Shown: positions 43,571-53,414 of the stretch, piece by piece
Position numbering within the stretch: the first letter of the stretch is position 1
Layout of the letters: each line of letters starts with the position of its first letter
Assembly (NCBI GenBank): GCA_027578915.1
Contig: JANBTT010000008.1
Span: 124,001-188,000, forward strand
DNA: 64,000 bases
Source of the DNA: Coemansia sp. RSA 1200
Taxonomy: Eukaryota > Kickxellomycota > Kickxellomycetes > Kickxellales > Kickxellaceae
Direction: 5' to 3'
Position numbers and translations under genes: made by a program
Notes under the pieces: model-generated
Database searches by the model: none
Told to the model about the DNA's origin: nothing
What the model saw: the letters and a program-made list of their open reading frames with translations, nothing else

Positions 43571-43765
43571 ATGTCTTCAGGATCAAAAGAAAGCTCGTCC
43601 AGTAGTAGTAAGGAAAAAGATGAAACCCTCTATTGTTATGTATGTAAGAAAGACAAGAATGGTAACCGCAAGAAACTAACTTTAAACCATACTGAGCATG
43701 ACAAAGATGGCAAACCAATTGGAGCGAAGTCAAATAATAAAGATAAAAAAATCAAAAAAGAGTAA
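43571..43765 (+). CDS. 64-residue protein with one C2H2-like zinc finger (microgene A)
   Basis: The ATG follows a CAA-rich leader and an aac Kozak-like context. A Ser-rich N terminus precedes LYCYVCKKDKNG ... LNHTEHDKDGKP, spaced CX2C-X14-HX2H, and a Lys-rich tail. The paralogue at 45872 keeps the same Cys/His frame and the flanking LYC-V-C and HDK(D/N)GxPxG residues although much of the rest differs. That supports translation. It is a family I do not recognise. A single finger with a basic tail suggests nucleic-acid or protein binding, but the function is unknown. It is not a shadow of a larger gene. Confidence 0.55.
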   Translation: MSSGSKESSSSSSKEKDETLYCYVCKKDKNGNRKKLTLNHTEHDKDGKPIGAKSNNKDKKIKKE

Positions 43766-43850
43766 TAATAAGAAAAACACAACTACAGAGAAAACAAACA
43801 CAGAGACATATTAGCAGAAACAACATGAACAGCATTGCTTATACAGTCGA

Positions 43851-44914
43851 GTTTATCTAATTTAATACACTTGGGCAAACCTAAATGTTATAAATTTACA
43901 GATATGCGTTGCGATAGAGAAAACCAACAAAGTTCAATGTTCTAGATTTATGTAATCCACCACCTAGAGACATTGATAGTTGCCAATGCTGCAAATTTCT
44001 TAATCTTACTAGCTTTTATTACCATCTTTTATTACATAGAAAATGAAAAATCTTTACTCTAATTCCTCTAACTTCTTTGGTAATGTGTTTGTCTGCTTTA
44101 ATTGCCATTAAACTATTCTGCTCGGTGTCATGCTTGTATATTATGGCATACAACTGTCGCCGATTTGCTGCAGTGCGCCAAAGAGAATATCATTCAGAAG
44201 ACACAAACTGAAAAACAGCATCATGCATCAGTAATGGAAAATTCATTACTGGAAAAGGATTCAGAGATAACTGAATTATGAGGAAAGAATAATACTACTA
44301 TGTCCGTCTACTAAAACATGGTGCAGGCGCGGAAGGCACTCAAAGTGCTAATAAACAGTGCACTCCAAATAGTTGTCAGTGTACAACATATAATAAATAA
44401 TATCAATGAATGTGATGGGGTTTTCCACAACACAGCACCTGCGCAGCAAAGCAACGCAATGAAAACATTTAAATTCCTTTACTATTATTCTTACATATCT
44501 AAAATTATAGAATATTTCTTATAGAAACCTGTAAAAACTTTACAATTTTAATTTCTATCTAATACTAGAAGCAAGACTTTAAGCAAGGGTGGACTGCATT
44601 GTAATTTATGTGACTTGTGATAAAACTGACGTTTGAATCCGTGAAAAACTATCGAAAACTGCCTAAGGAAAACATTACTTCATTTCCATGGGTCGGTGAC
44701 TCGCTATTTAATTAGTGATTGTTCGCCTATTGTATTTCTATTGGCACCACCAAATATCCATAATACAACCTATCGCTGCTACATAACAGACTGGACAAAC
44801 ATATCAATTAATAAGTTATGCAATTATCATGGCTTTAACGTGTGCCCAAAGTTGGGACAAGAAAAATAACAATTAAGACATATATGTCGACCAAGATGGA
44901 TCAGATTACATGGA
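43851..44914. other. AT-rich spacer between the two cassettes
   Basis: About 1.06 kb with no convincing gene. On the minus strand (about 44190-43880) there are open segments separated by stop codons. Two of them could be joined by a gtaaag...ttgcag intron of about 70 bp, but codon content and length are not above what AT-rich DNA gives by chance. Confidence 0.4.
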
Positions 44915-45694
44915 TTACATTGTATAATTCTCTAATTGTTAATTTTTCAATCTTTTCCACTATTAACTTGTGTGCAACTAAAAGCACTACTGTACACAAA
45001 GATCTTTTTGAACAGGCGCATTACGTCAGTGCTTTCCGTGCGGAGTTTCATTTTACGATGCTTTATAATATTTTGGATGGGCGGAAGAGATCGGTGCTTC
45101 CTTTACATGTAATATGTTTCAAAATGTCGGAGAATAAAAAATAAATGAACAAACAACTGCGGCTATTGCTTTCAAAGATTGGGGATTCGAAGCATGTGAA
45201 GATCTCTTTTGCTATGAGATGTAATCTCTTTATTGTATCTTGCTTCCATCATTAAATTCTAAATAAAAATAGAAAGCAAAAAGAAAAAAAAGCTATCTTC
45301 CTTTCCATATTGGGAAAAGAATTACGTAAAAACACCACATGTATCATTTGTTTTGTCATCAGGAGCAGAGTAAATGGTTTTTTTACATGGCTTTGTAAAA
45401 AAACGAAATGCCGCATAAAGTCAAGCATGTGCCAACTAGCAATTATGTTGAAAACAGGGGGTGCTCCCCCAAGTATTTCTAAACATGATAACAAAAAGCG
45501 ATGCTGTCTTTCTTGGCCGCTTTAATTATATATCTGTTTCATATACAAATAACATACAAAGAAGTGCAAATAAGTGGCATGTATACATGTGCAAAGTAAA
45601 GCCATTGTATAGACAGTATAGCACTGCTTGTGTCTCTATTACACTATTGCTACAAAAGAGGAAAAAGAAAGCTTTCAAGAGGCCAAACATCCTA

Positions 45695-45733
45695 TTACAT
45701 CGATGGATGTGTTCAATCGAGGCAATATAAAAG
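45695..45733 (+). promoter_or_regulatory. Imperfect inverted repeat and TATA box, cassette B
   Basis: ttacatcgat (45695-45704) and atcgaggcaa (45716-45725) keep the 11-bp spacing of cassette A with two mismatches in the second arm. TATAAAAG follows at 45726, 146 bp before the ATG at 45872. Confidence 0.55.
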
Positions 45734-45871
45734 CAGACCGATCTTCCGTCAATAACATCTCAAACAACACCACCAACAACATCAACAACACTAACAACAC
45801 CAACAACAACACAGTATTCTCACCAAGCAAATAAGATATTATATATTTTAATTGAATATCATTAAACCAAC

Positions 45872-45991
45872 ATGCCTAAGAACAGCAAACAACAGGTTCT
45901 ATATTGCCAGGTTTGTGCTAAATATGGCAAAACATGTGTACTGACTTCAGCGCATAGATCGCATGACAAGAACGGCAACCCAACTGGTTAG
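45872..45991 (+). CDS. 39-residue protein with one C2H2-like zinc finger (microgene B)
   Basis: The ATG follows ccaac after a CAA/CCA-rich leader. The protein reads MPKNSKQQVLYCQVCAKYG..., with CX2C-X12-HX2H and the HDKNGNPTG end shared with microgene A. It lacks A's Ser-rich N terminus and Lys-rich tail. Six stop codons in a row follow in frame (TAG TAA TAG TGA TGA TGA). One base away the frame is open and encodes an acidic then Lys/Arg-rich tail, which resembles the tail of A, so B may be a frameshifted, shortened copy. A donor-like gttagt also overlaps the stop. Function unknown. Confidence 0.45.
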   Translation: MPKNSKQQVLYCQVCAKYGKTCVLTSAHRSHDKNGNPTG

Positions 45992-46247
45992 TAATAGTGA
46001 TGATGAAACAAATCAAATTCGAAGAAAGAAGACAAGAGGAAGTAATAATCACACAGTGGACAGACACAACACTAGATTGGTGTTATTATATATGCAATAT
46101 ATCAGGAGAAATGATATAAACAGCATTGCTTATACCCAACATCTCGAAATGATGCTGTTGAGAAATAATATATAGAAATGTTTTATTTGCTATTATTATT
46201 TAAGCCTTTTCTTACTAGTAGTTGTGTCTAATATAAGTCATGCAAGC

Positions 46248-49200
46248 CTAAATTATAACACGAATTGCGCCACTCTGTAGACCAGCAACAAGCATAACAG
46301 ACGGCGCATCTACTATTGCAACCGAGGTGATTGGTCCACCAGGCTTACGATTGTTGGCAGCAAGTGCGTTGCTCGCCTCTAGCGCCAACCTATTGCTTGG
46401 ATGGCCCAGCGGTGAGCGCGGCGCTGCTGGCGCAGTGTTCTCGCAATAGTAGACGGTGTCGTTGAGTCTATACGAGGAATACGGAGTCCCCGCCTCCGAC
46501 GAGTTAATTACATACGAGCGCTCCAGATTTTTCAGATCCCAGAACCGCAGCATCGAGTCGTTACTTCCCGCAACAAAGTACGCCATCTTCTCAATGTGTT
46601 CTATGCTGTTAACGCGTAGCCGGCGATTAATGTCATTCCCCTTGAGCTCCTGTAGACTACGCGAGCACACGCATATTGGCCACTTGCCCGATCTCAGGTC
46701 GAGAACGCACACATCGCCGGCAATTGTGCCAACAAGAATGCTGTCGGGTTTGTACATTGCCAGTGATGTGATCTGGTGCCCAAGGAAGTGTCTGAACCGT
46801 TTCAGCTCTATTCGGAACCGAGTGTCAATCAGAACAAGCATGCCCTCGGATGTCCCTACAATTGCAAAAACAGATCCGTCGCTTACTACCGATGTTGGCC
46901 TCCCATACACCGGCCGCAGCGATATCTCATCTTCAAGCCTCATCGTTGCAACGTCGTAGAACAAGACGCGCGATTTTGATGTGCATGCAACAAGCGACAC
47001 ACCTGCTGTGCCCTTTGCGAACCCCATACCAACAACATATTCATGTGCAGGGAGCATCGTTTCTGGCACTAGATCATCAAACTCGTGCAACGTTGGGCGA
47101 TACACATGGATACTTCCGTTGTCCGAGCTGGATACAAGACAATCAAGCACGTTGTGATAGATAAGACCTGTGATTCTTCCACCTTGGAAATGCGTTGCTC
47201 GTGATCGACAGACCGCGTTTTTGCGAAAACTGTTTGCGTCGAACAACCTTACAACTCCATCATCGCCGCCTGATGCAAACAATGACCCACCTGCTGCCAC
47301 CAGGCACGAAACGGCATCGTTGTGCTCCACAATCTCGGCAACCAGCGACCCATGAGGCCGCCATTCGTCGTTCTTTTGCCGTCTTGCTGTTGATGCGAAA
47401 TCAAGCTCCAATGACTTTTTGTGCATAAATGCCTCCATCTTTCCCTTTGCCATCTGAGCTTTGCCGCTCCACGGATCATTGACCGGCGTCAGGAAGACAG
47501 TTTGCAAAGCAGCGCCAATCTCACGCAGCTGGATAACACGAGCAGATGACTTGTCTGATGACTCGCTATTCATACTGGCAGGGATTCCATCCGTACGTCC
47601 GCTTTTGGCATTTGCTTCGGTAATATCCAAGGCAACATCCACAAGATCGCGAGATATAGGAAGCACTGCGTTCTGAACTACAAATTCTGTGAACTCCTTT
47701 GAGCTTCTACGCAATGCAGGCTGTTTTGACAGTGCTTGTGCCTCCACGAGCTTGTCCCAGAGCATGGCAGGCGACATCTGCGGAACAAGCTTAATCAGCG
47801 CACGAAGAGCGCTGATGACAACAAACACTTCGTGATCGTTCAGGTTGATTAGAGGCACAATGTATTCGCGCGATGCATGACGGCTGATCTGACCTGATGC
47901 TGCAAATACCACATCAAAGAAGGCTGCTCGCAAAAACCAGCAGTCACGGTCATTCAAGTAGGTGATTATGTGCGAAAGGCTCTGCACGCCACGCTCATAG
48001 AGCTGCGGGAACGAGCAAAGAAGTACGTGTTTAACCTCGGCTTCGTCAAAGGATAGTTTGCTGACAACCGCACGTACTCGGCTTTCAAGGAACTCTGCTC
48101 GTCGTACCTGAGAACCAGACGAAGCAGCAGCAGATGGGCCATGTAGGTCACCGCATATTAGATAATGTGCACTGTCTGCAATGTCAGAAATAATTGAGGC
48201 AAAGATGCAGCGGACTTCAACACTAGTGTCGCTAGCATAGTATTGCAAGTGCGGGGAGAGATAGTCGTCAAATATGTTGGCATTTATCGGCGTCAGTTGG
48301 TTCAGATCAAGCAAAAGGTCCCGGATTCCAACAATGGCCAGCATGCGCACCTGCGGTGAAGGATCAGCCGACAGAGCAACCAAGTAAGGGAGAATAAGAT
48401 CTGGGTCACCTTTGAGAGAGCTGCGGCTGCATTTGAGTAACACTTTAATGCCCATGCATCTCGAGGACGGAAGACTGCAATTGCGCACATTAGCGCAGGA
48501 AACGCTGGCAAATATCTCGCATGTATCATCGCTTATACGACCAATCTCTCCAAACAGAGCACGCATCCGCATGTCAGGACTACTGCCGTCCATATATGCC
48601 GCCAGTGGTGCGCTTGGAAATATTGATGCCCACCGGTCCAGGTATTCGGCAGCGGAGAGACGCGCTTCGGGATTGATCTGCACCATATGCGCTACCAATG
48701 CAGCAATGTCTGGGTCGTGGATCACCGAAACCAACTCCTGGACACTAACATCGCCCTTGCGATACTGCAACAACCGCGACAAACTGAAAAGCGGATTTCC
48801 GTCCAAAAAGATCTCGGCTATAACACATCCTGCTGAAAATATGTCCATCGACGGGTTCAGAGCAAGCACATCCTTTTTGCCACCATCAGATAGACTCTCT
48901 TGCGTTGTGTTGACATTAGAGGCAATCAACAGCTGCGCTATTTTACTTCCCGGATCATAGAATCGTTCAGGAGCGACACAACAGCACTGGCGTGCGGACG
49001 TGTCAAAATAGAAGTTGAATTCGGCCGGGTCATCGGCAGGTAAATATGTTGGTTTGAAGGGCGCAAAATCTGCCAGATATGCCAGGTTCCAGCTTGTTAC
49101 CATAACGTTCTCGCTTTTAATGTCACCATGGCAAACGCCCCGAGCATGCGACTCGCGCAGTGCAGTGAGGATCTGGTAAGCAATCCAGCGCTTTTCAGCC

Positions 49201-49589
49201 GGTGACAGAAATGGCCGCGTGCTGGCTTTATCGTAAAGGTTGTTGTGCAAGTACTGTCGCAGGATATACACTGCCCAGTCATCGCTCAGCACTCGTATCT
49301 GCCCTAGCACACGCTTGGCACCCTTGAGATCCGAATAGAGTTTGCGTAATGTTTTTATCTGGTGGGTTGGGTCGAAATTCATGCTGACAGGGCGCATGAA
49401 CACATGAAGAACCATTTGGCCTTCGCTCGGAAGTTTGCAGAGAATTGTCTTCATAAATCGCGTGCTGCCCAGCATTTTGATGTGCTGCAGCGGCTCTCCT
49501 AGTTCTGCACCAAGCCCGTTGACGCCCATTGCCAGCGGGGGCTGCAAATCAGCAGCAGCAACTAGTGAATGTGACGCTGCTTGGCCCAT
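46248..49589 (-). CDS. VPS15: Vps15, regulatory kinase-like subunit of the class III PI 3-kinase complex
   Basis: I start at ATG 49589 because it gives MGQAAS, the N-myristoylation signal expected for Vps15. An upstream open extension of 12 codons has no ATG at its start. The protein has 1113 residues. N-terminal kinase-like domain: HGDIKSENVMVTSWNLAYLADFAPFKPTYLP, typical of Vps15 with its modified activation segment. A HEAT-repeat middle follows (DPSPQVRMLAIVGIRDLLLDL, CWFLRAAFFDVVF). A C-terminal WD40 propeller ends it (EHNDAVSCLVAAGGSLFASGG, KWPICVCSRSL, AYFVAGSNDSMLRFWDLKN). Vps15 anchors Vps34 to endosomal and autophagic membranes. Its length is somewhat below that of yeast Vps15 (about 1450), mainly from short linkers. 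Confidence 0.93.
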   Translation of the reverse strand: MGQAASHSLVAAADLQPPLAMGVNGLGAELGEPLQHIKMLGSTRFMKTILCKLPSEGQMVLHVFMRPVSMNFDPTHQIKTLRKLYSDLKGAKRVLGQIRVLSDDWAVYILRQYLHNNLYDKASTRPFLSPAEKRWIAYQILTALRESHARGVCHGDIKSENVMVTSWNLAYLADFAPFKPTYLPADDPAEFNFYFDTSARQCCCVAPERFYDPGSKIAQLLIASNVNTTQESLSDGGKKDVLALNPSMDIFSAGCVIAEIFLDGNPLFSLSRLLQYRKGDVSVQELVSVIHDPDIAALVAHMVQINPEARLSAAEYLDRWASIFPSAPLAAYMDGSSPDMRMRALFGEIGRISDDTCEIFASVSCANVRNCSLPSSRCMGIKVLLKCSRSSLKGDPDLILPYLVALSADPSPQVRMLAIVGIRDLLLDLNQLTPINANIFDDYLSPHLQYYASDTSVEVRCIFASIISDIADSAHYLICGDLHGPSAAASSGSQVRRAEFLESRVRAVVSKLSFDEAEVKHVLLCSFPQLYERGVQSLSHIITYLNDRDCWFLRAAFFDVVFAASGQISRHASREYIVPLINLNDHEVFVVISALRALIKLVPQMSPAMLWDKLVEAQALSKQPALRRSSKEFTEFVVQNAVLPISRDLVDVALDITEANAKSGRTDGIPASMNSESSDKSSARVIQLREIGAALQTVFLTPVNDPWSGKAQMAKGKMEAFMHKKSLELDFASTARRQKNDEWRPHGSLVAEIVEHNDAVSCLVAAGGSLFASGGDDGVVRLFDANSFRKNAVCRSRATHFQGGRITGLIYHNVLDCLVSSSDNGSIHVYRPTLHEFDDLVPETMLPAHEYVVGMGFAKGTAGVSLVACTSKSRVLFYDVATMRLEDEISLRPVYGRPTSVVSDGSVFAIVGTSEGMLVLIDTRFRIELKRFRHFLGHQITSLAMYKPDSILVGTIAGDVCVLDLRSGKWPICVCSRSLQELKGNDINRRLRVNSIEHIEKMAYFVAGSNDSMLRFWDLKNLERSYVINSSEAGTPYSSYRLNDTVYYCENTAPAAPRSPLGHPSNRLALEASNALAANNRKPGGPITSVAIVDAPSVMLVAGLQSGAIRVII

Positions 49590-50052
49590 CTCTAACCTTG
49601 TCGAAACCCTCTTTTTTACAAGCAAATTACTTTAATGGAAATGACTCGGCTGTCACAATGAATCACCTCCGTCGTTTATACTAGTAGCAATGATAGACAG
49701 AAGGTTAATGCAGAGCAAGATAAAGAATGAGAGAAATAGAAATAGAAATAGAAATAGAAATACATTAGGGATGCAGAATTTAACAAGCGAAAGAGAGGAA
49801 AAACAAAAGTGAAAATACTTTCTTTTTGACTGCAAGGTCTTTCGGCGTTAGATTTCTTTGTGATTTATGAGTGAAAGCGCGTTTATATGTCATACAGTTG
49901 TAAAAGGTCGCTTTTATTGTTAGCCAGCAGAAAATTGCTAAAAATACAGATAGACCATGTAGTTACTCATTTTTGTCATTATTATTCACTCACGTTAAAA
50001 CAACATAAGCAACCAGGTGGTCTGTGCCACAGTGTAGAAAGGATCGTACAAC
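49590..50052. other. Intergenic region upstream of VPS15
   Basis: 463 bp, AT-rich, holding the VPS15 promoter and the SUV3 3' UTR. It contains a (GAAATA)5 run at 49733-49762. No gene is seen. Confidence 0.6.
49733..49762. repeat. (GAAATA)5 hexanucleotide repeat
   Basis: Five exact copies lie about 140 bp upstream of the VPS15 start codon. Confidence 0.9.
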
Positions 50053-52290
50053 TCAACCCTGCGCAACAGCTTGAACATTATCGGGTTGCGGTTGCTCTTG
50101 GGGGCTAGCAGGAGGTTTGGGTTGGGCCTTCATACTCATTAGTCCTTGGTGAAGAAGTTCTTCACATTTTGCCTTGGCTTCCAGTGCTTCGGCCTCGCCC
50201 TTGAATATGTAGCCAAAGTTCATGACCATCCAAAGATAGGAAGTAATAATGTTGTGCCATTGCTCAAACAAAGCAGCCATCTCGCGGCTCCTTGGCGGAT
50301 TCGATGGAATATTTACCAAATGTTCGATCTTGCACTCCTTCTTGTAAGCGATGGCCTCTGCAAACTTTCTCACGCATACCTTGTCCAAAGGAGTTTTTGT
50401 TTTGATGGGAGCGTATATCAGCCGGTATTTTTGGCGGATCGATAGCGGGAGGTCCTCAATTAGGGCGGCAATGCCTTCCTGCCCATCAAAATCGCACAAA
50501 AAGTAGTTGTTGCCCACACTGGCAATGTCACAAAACATCCGCCATAGCTTCGTGAATGGAATTTTAGGAAACTGGTGCGAGAACAGCTCGATGATATCTG
50601 GGGGCGGTTGAACTCCAGCCGCATCCAGTACCTGCGGGGTTGAGTGCATCAGGTTGTTTAGGCTCGGAATATCGGTGTCCCAGAACGAAGTAACAACCCC
50701 AATTTTGCTATCAGACTTGAACCGCCCAGCACGACCGCCGATCTGCCTCGTCTGCGAGACGCTAACTGTCCGTACAGACTCGCCATCCCACTTTGTCAGC
50801 GTCATGAACACGATACGCTTGATGTTGAGATTAATGCCCATGCCGACTGCATCGCTCGCCACCATCACATTGTATTCCGAGTTAGGGTCGTTAAACAGCT
50901 CTGCCTGTTTTGCCCTTGCCTCAGGAGGAAGACCACCGTAGATAACGGCGCATCTCATCCCAGTATTTTCCTCAATAATCTTCTTGGTCTCGTAGATTTC
51001 CTTGCGCGAGAATGTAATCACACAGTCGCCCTTCCTGATGTTCTTCCAGCTGCCCTCAAGCGACTTTTTACTGACCTTCAGTTCCCCCAGGCGCGTATAC
51101 TCGCGAACCTCAACCTCTTCATCCAGCGATTCGCAAATCCTCTTTACCAACGGCACCGCGGATGGCTCGCCACAGAGATGAATCTCATCGGCCAGCATGC
51201 CCACAAGCGCGTTGGTCCACGCCCAGCCACGCTGGCGATCGTTGATCATCTGGATCTCGTCAATGACAGCAACCTTGTACATACTTGACAAAACACACAT
51301 CTCTATTGTGCATGATGTGACATGAGTATTGACCGTTCCCTTATGGTTATATCCAAGCGGCTCTATCCCTATCTCACCAAATGTGGGAATTTTCTTTTCT
51401 TCGCCAGTGATAAGAGAAGCCGAAACCCCCTCTTTCAACATCCTTGTGTACACTTCGTGTGCCAGCAGACGAAGAGGTGAGCAGTATACGCTCGCGTGAG
51501 GTCCCTTTATCCGTTGCAGCGCATGATATGTTTTACCAGAGTTTGTTGGTCCGACGTGCATAATTATGCGTCGCTTCAAAGCTCGAGCACGGGGATTCCA
51601 TTCTTCTGGAAACCGGAGATCGGTGATTTCTCGGAGATACTTGATGTTTGAAATTACATTAGGCGCCTTCTCTTCCAGAAACGCGTAGAACTGGTTGACT
51701 AGAATGTTGTTGAATAACTTCTTATTGATATGACGCAGAGTCGGTAGTAGGTTCACTGGCAAGAGACGCTTGATCTCTCCGTTCCTCGCGGCAGTTGCGT
51801 ATCTTTCCGACCACAAATCAAACATGTCCTTGCGAATTCCGAACAACGCACACCGATGGTAGACCGAGCTATCGGTGCAGAACCACGTAAGCTGAGAGTC
51901 CAGCAGATCCTTTGCAAACTCCTCGTTCATATCTACATCGCTTGGCCATCCCTCCGTCTCTGCGGGCTCCAAATTATACATGCGTCTGTTTGGAGACATA
52001 TCGCCGATCGCCTGCCTCGACTGCAGTCGCTTAAAATGAGAATAATCCGATGTGCCACTTGTTTTGTTTCCAAAGAAATACCTATCCCGTGTCCTGGCCT
52101 CTCTAGTCTCCTTTTCCTCATTCATCCTCTTCAGAAATGCCTTTGATCCTTTTGCGCTACGAAACCGCACTGCGCTTCTGTGAATGGGTCTGACGTGAAG
52201 TACATTTACAGTGATTTTTAAACCAGGCAGACAGCTACCAGTCGATACCAGCAGTGGATTCGCACGTCGCAAATTCAGACAAGGCAGCAT
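50053..52290 (-). CDS. SUV3: Mitochondrial ATP-dependent RNA helicase Suv3
   Basis: 745 residues from ATG at 52290, intronless. The N terminus is basic and rich in Leu, Arg and Ser (MLPCLNLRRANPLLVSTG...), as expected for a mitochondrial presequence. The Ski2-like helicase core has Walker A GPTNSGKT (about residue 245), Walker B variant DEIQM (about 330), TFSRKEIYE, the SDAVGMGINLN block and QIGGRAGRF. The SUV3 C-terminal domain follows, with FHQF-like FSHQFPKIPF and RQKYRLIYAPIKT. Suv3 unwinds structured RNA and, with the Dss1/PNPase exonuclease, forms the mitochondrial degradosome. The low-complexity Pro/Gln tail is not conserved. Confidence 0.94.
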   Translation of the reverse strand: MLPCLNLRRANPLLVSTGSCLPGLKITVNVLHVRPIHRSAVRFRSAKGSKAFLKRMNEEKETREARTRDRYFFGNKTSGTSDYSHFKRLQSRQAIGDMSPNRRMYNLEPAETEGWPSDVDMNEEFAKDLLDSQLTWFCTDSSVYHRCALFGIRKDMFDLWSERYATAARNGEIKRLLPVNLLPTLRHINKKLFNNILVNQFYAFLEEKAPNVISNIKYLREITDLRFPEEWNPRARALKRRIIMHVGPTNSGKTYHALQRIKGPHASVYCSPLRLLAHEVYTRMLKEGVSASLITGEEKKIPTFGEIGIEPLGYNHKGTVNTHVTSCTIEMCVLSSMYKVAVIDEIQMINDRQRGWAWTNALVGMLADEIHLCGEPSAVPLVKRICESLDEEVEVREYTRLGELKVSKKSLEGSWKNIRKGDCVITFSRKEIYETKKIIEENTGMRCAVIYGGLPPEARAKQAELFNDPNSEYNVMVASDAVGMGINLNIKRIVFMTLTKWDGESVRTVSVSQTRQIGGRAGRFKSDSKIGVVTSFWDTDIPSLNNLMHSTPQVLDAAGVQPPPDIIELFSHQFPKIPFTKLWRMFCDIASVGNNYFLCDFDGQEGIAALIEDLPLSIRQKYRLIYAPIKTKTPLDKVCVRKFAEAIAYKKECKIEHLVNIPSNPPRSREMAALFEQWHNIITSYLWMVMNFGYIFKGEAEALEAKAKCEELLHQGLMSMKAQPKPPASPQEQPQPDNVQAVAQG

Positions 52291-52712
52291 TTTAATTTTC
52301 TAGTTTGCTATTTTGAATAGAGGAAATGAAAGAAGTAATGTGTAAGGAAAAAATACAAAAAGTTGGCAAAAGGCACGAAAAAAAGTTTTAAGAGAGGAAC
52401 CAAAAAATATATACTCCAATGAAAAATTTACAAACGCTTACAAAATTACCAATAGGTCGAGATAAAGTGTGCTTTGATTTAATATTATTGCAATAATGAT
52501 AATCATTGGCTACAATGTTCAGCAAAAGTAAAATTTCCAAGTGGCGCGGGCTATGGCATTTGTAATGGATATTCAGCGAAAGAAAATTTATTTTCTGGTG
52601 GAATAGGCGGGTTATCTATCAGCTTGACAAAATATTCAAGAATTCTATATCATACATTTACAAGATAAAAAAGTAAAATAAAGGAGTTTACCGTACCAAA
52701 ATGGTGGAACTT
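52291..52712. other. AT-rich intergenic region upstream of SUV3
   Basis: 422 bp, strongly AT-rich, with the SUV3 promoter and the 3' flank of the TLC gene. No gene is seen. Confidence 0.6.
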
Positions 52713-53414
52713 CTAGTCAAACAATGACAAATGCTCCTCGTGGGCGCTTCGGATGCTCTCAGGCTTGTTTCGCTTTATCTGTCCACGCACCGCGCCATAG
52801 AACCAGTGTAGATGCATTGGCAGGACAAGGAACATGAGCTTCCAGAGAAAACGGATCTCCGAGTGCTGGAAAAACTCCAACAGAAGCACAGTATGCAAAG
52901 CAATCCTGGTAGAAAAGAATGTAACAGTGAAGAGCGCGTCGCATCGCCAATCTTTGCGCATACTGCCAAGAGCAAGAATAATTGTTGGAAACTCGTTGTA
53001 GAACATCAAGCAGAATATGGCCGATACGCCCTTCATGGCTGCAAAGATGGTCAGACCGATGTAGAGTGAATGGTGGATATATCCATTAAGTAAAGTAATG
53101 GTTGAGCGATAGTACACGAGGCCGAGTACAAGATCCCATACCAGATAGGAGAAGAAGAAGCCCAGGAGCACCAGGGAAAGAGGATCCGAGTGAATGATTC
53201 TGGTTACATCGAATCCCTGGGTCAGCGCAAAGACCATGTACTTTATTGAGCCCACAGAGACCACTATGCAGGTGACAAATGTGGGCACCCATGCCAGCTT
53301 CTTTTCCGAGTCAAAGATGTTTTTTCGACGCACAGTGTGGAAAATGGCATTCAGTCCAAGCGAGCCTATCACTGCTCCAATAGCAAAGCCAGACGGTATG
53401 GCCAATATGCTCAT
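52713..53414 (-). CDS. TLC-domain multi-pass membrane protein (TMEM56/TLCD4-like)
   Basis: I start at ATG 53414 (MSILAIPSGF); the open frame continues six codons upstream without ATG. 233 residues with about six hydrophobic helices. TLC-like signatures: LSLVLLGFFFSYLVWDLVLGL (helix after the first loop), STITLLNGYIHHSLYIGL with the paired His of the TLC fold, FYNEFPTIILALGSM, and an aromatic last helix (MHLHWFYGAVRG). TLC proteins include ceramide synthases and TRAM, but the lag1 motif with two adjacent His plus Asp pairs is not complete. This belongs to the TMEM56/FAM57-like branch, whose activity is uncertain. Membrane location is probably ER, by analogy. Confidence 0.72.
   Translation of the reverse strand: MSILAIPSGFAIGAVIGSLGLNAIFHTVRRKNIFDSEKKLAWVPTFVTCIVVSVGSIKYMVFALTQGFDVTRIIHSDPLSLVLLGFFFSYLVWDLVLGLVYYRSTITLLNGYIHHSLYIGLTIFAAMKGVSAIFCLMFYNEFPTIILALGSMRKDWRCDALFTVTFFSTRIALHTVLLLEFFQHSEIRFLWKLMFLVLPMHLHWFYGAVRGQIKRNKPESIRSAHEEHLSLFD

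Larger units (their letters stand above)
42680..43850 (+). repeat. Duplicated microgene cassette, copy A
   Basis: About 1.17 kb similar to 44915-46130. The likeness starts near the tataattct(t/c)taat(c/t)gtta segment. It runs through a well-matched block (gatctttttgaacaggc ... gatcggtgcttcctttacatg), then the inverted repeat and TATA box, the CAA-rich leader and the small ORF. It fades after a shared acagcattgcttata at about 43834. By eye the upstream flank is roughly 75-80 % identical. Confidence 0.75.
44915..46130 (+). repeat. Duplicated microgene cassette, copy B
   Basis: Second copy of the cassette at 42680-43850, in direct orientation and about 2.3 kb downstream. TATA to TATA is 2300 bp; ATG to ATG is 2301 bp. 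Small indels occur, but the order of elements is the same. Confidence 0.75.

Noticed and set aside
43880..44290. Possible spliced minus-strand gene (segments ending EVRGIR and FLYRNAYL)
   Set aside because: Requires a guessed intron and still meets an upstream TGA; open lengths of 45-60 codons are not exceptional in this AT-rich spacer.
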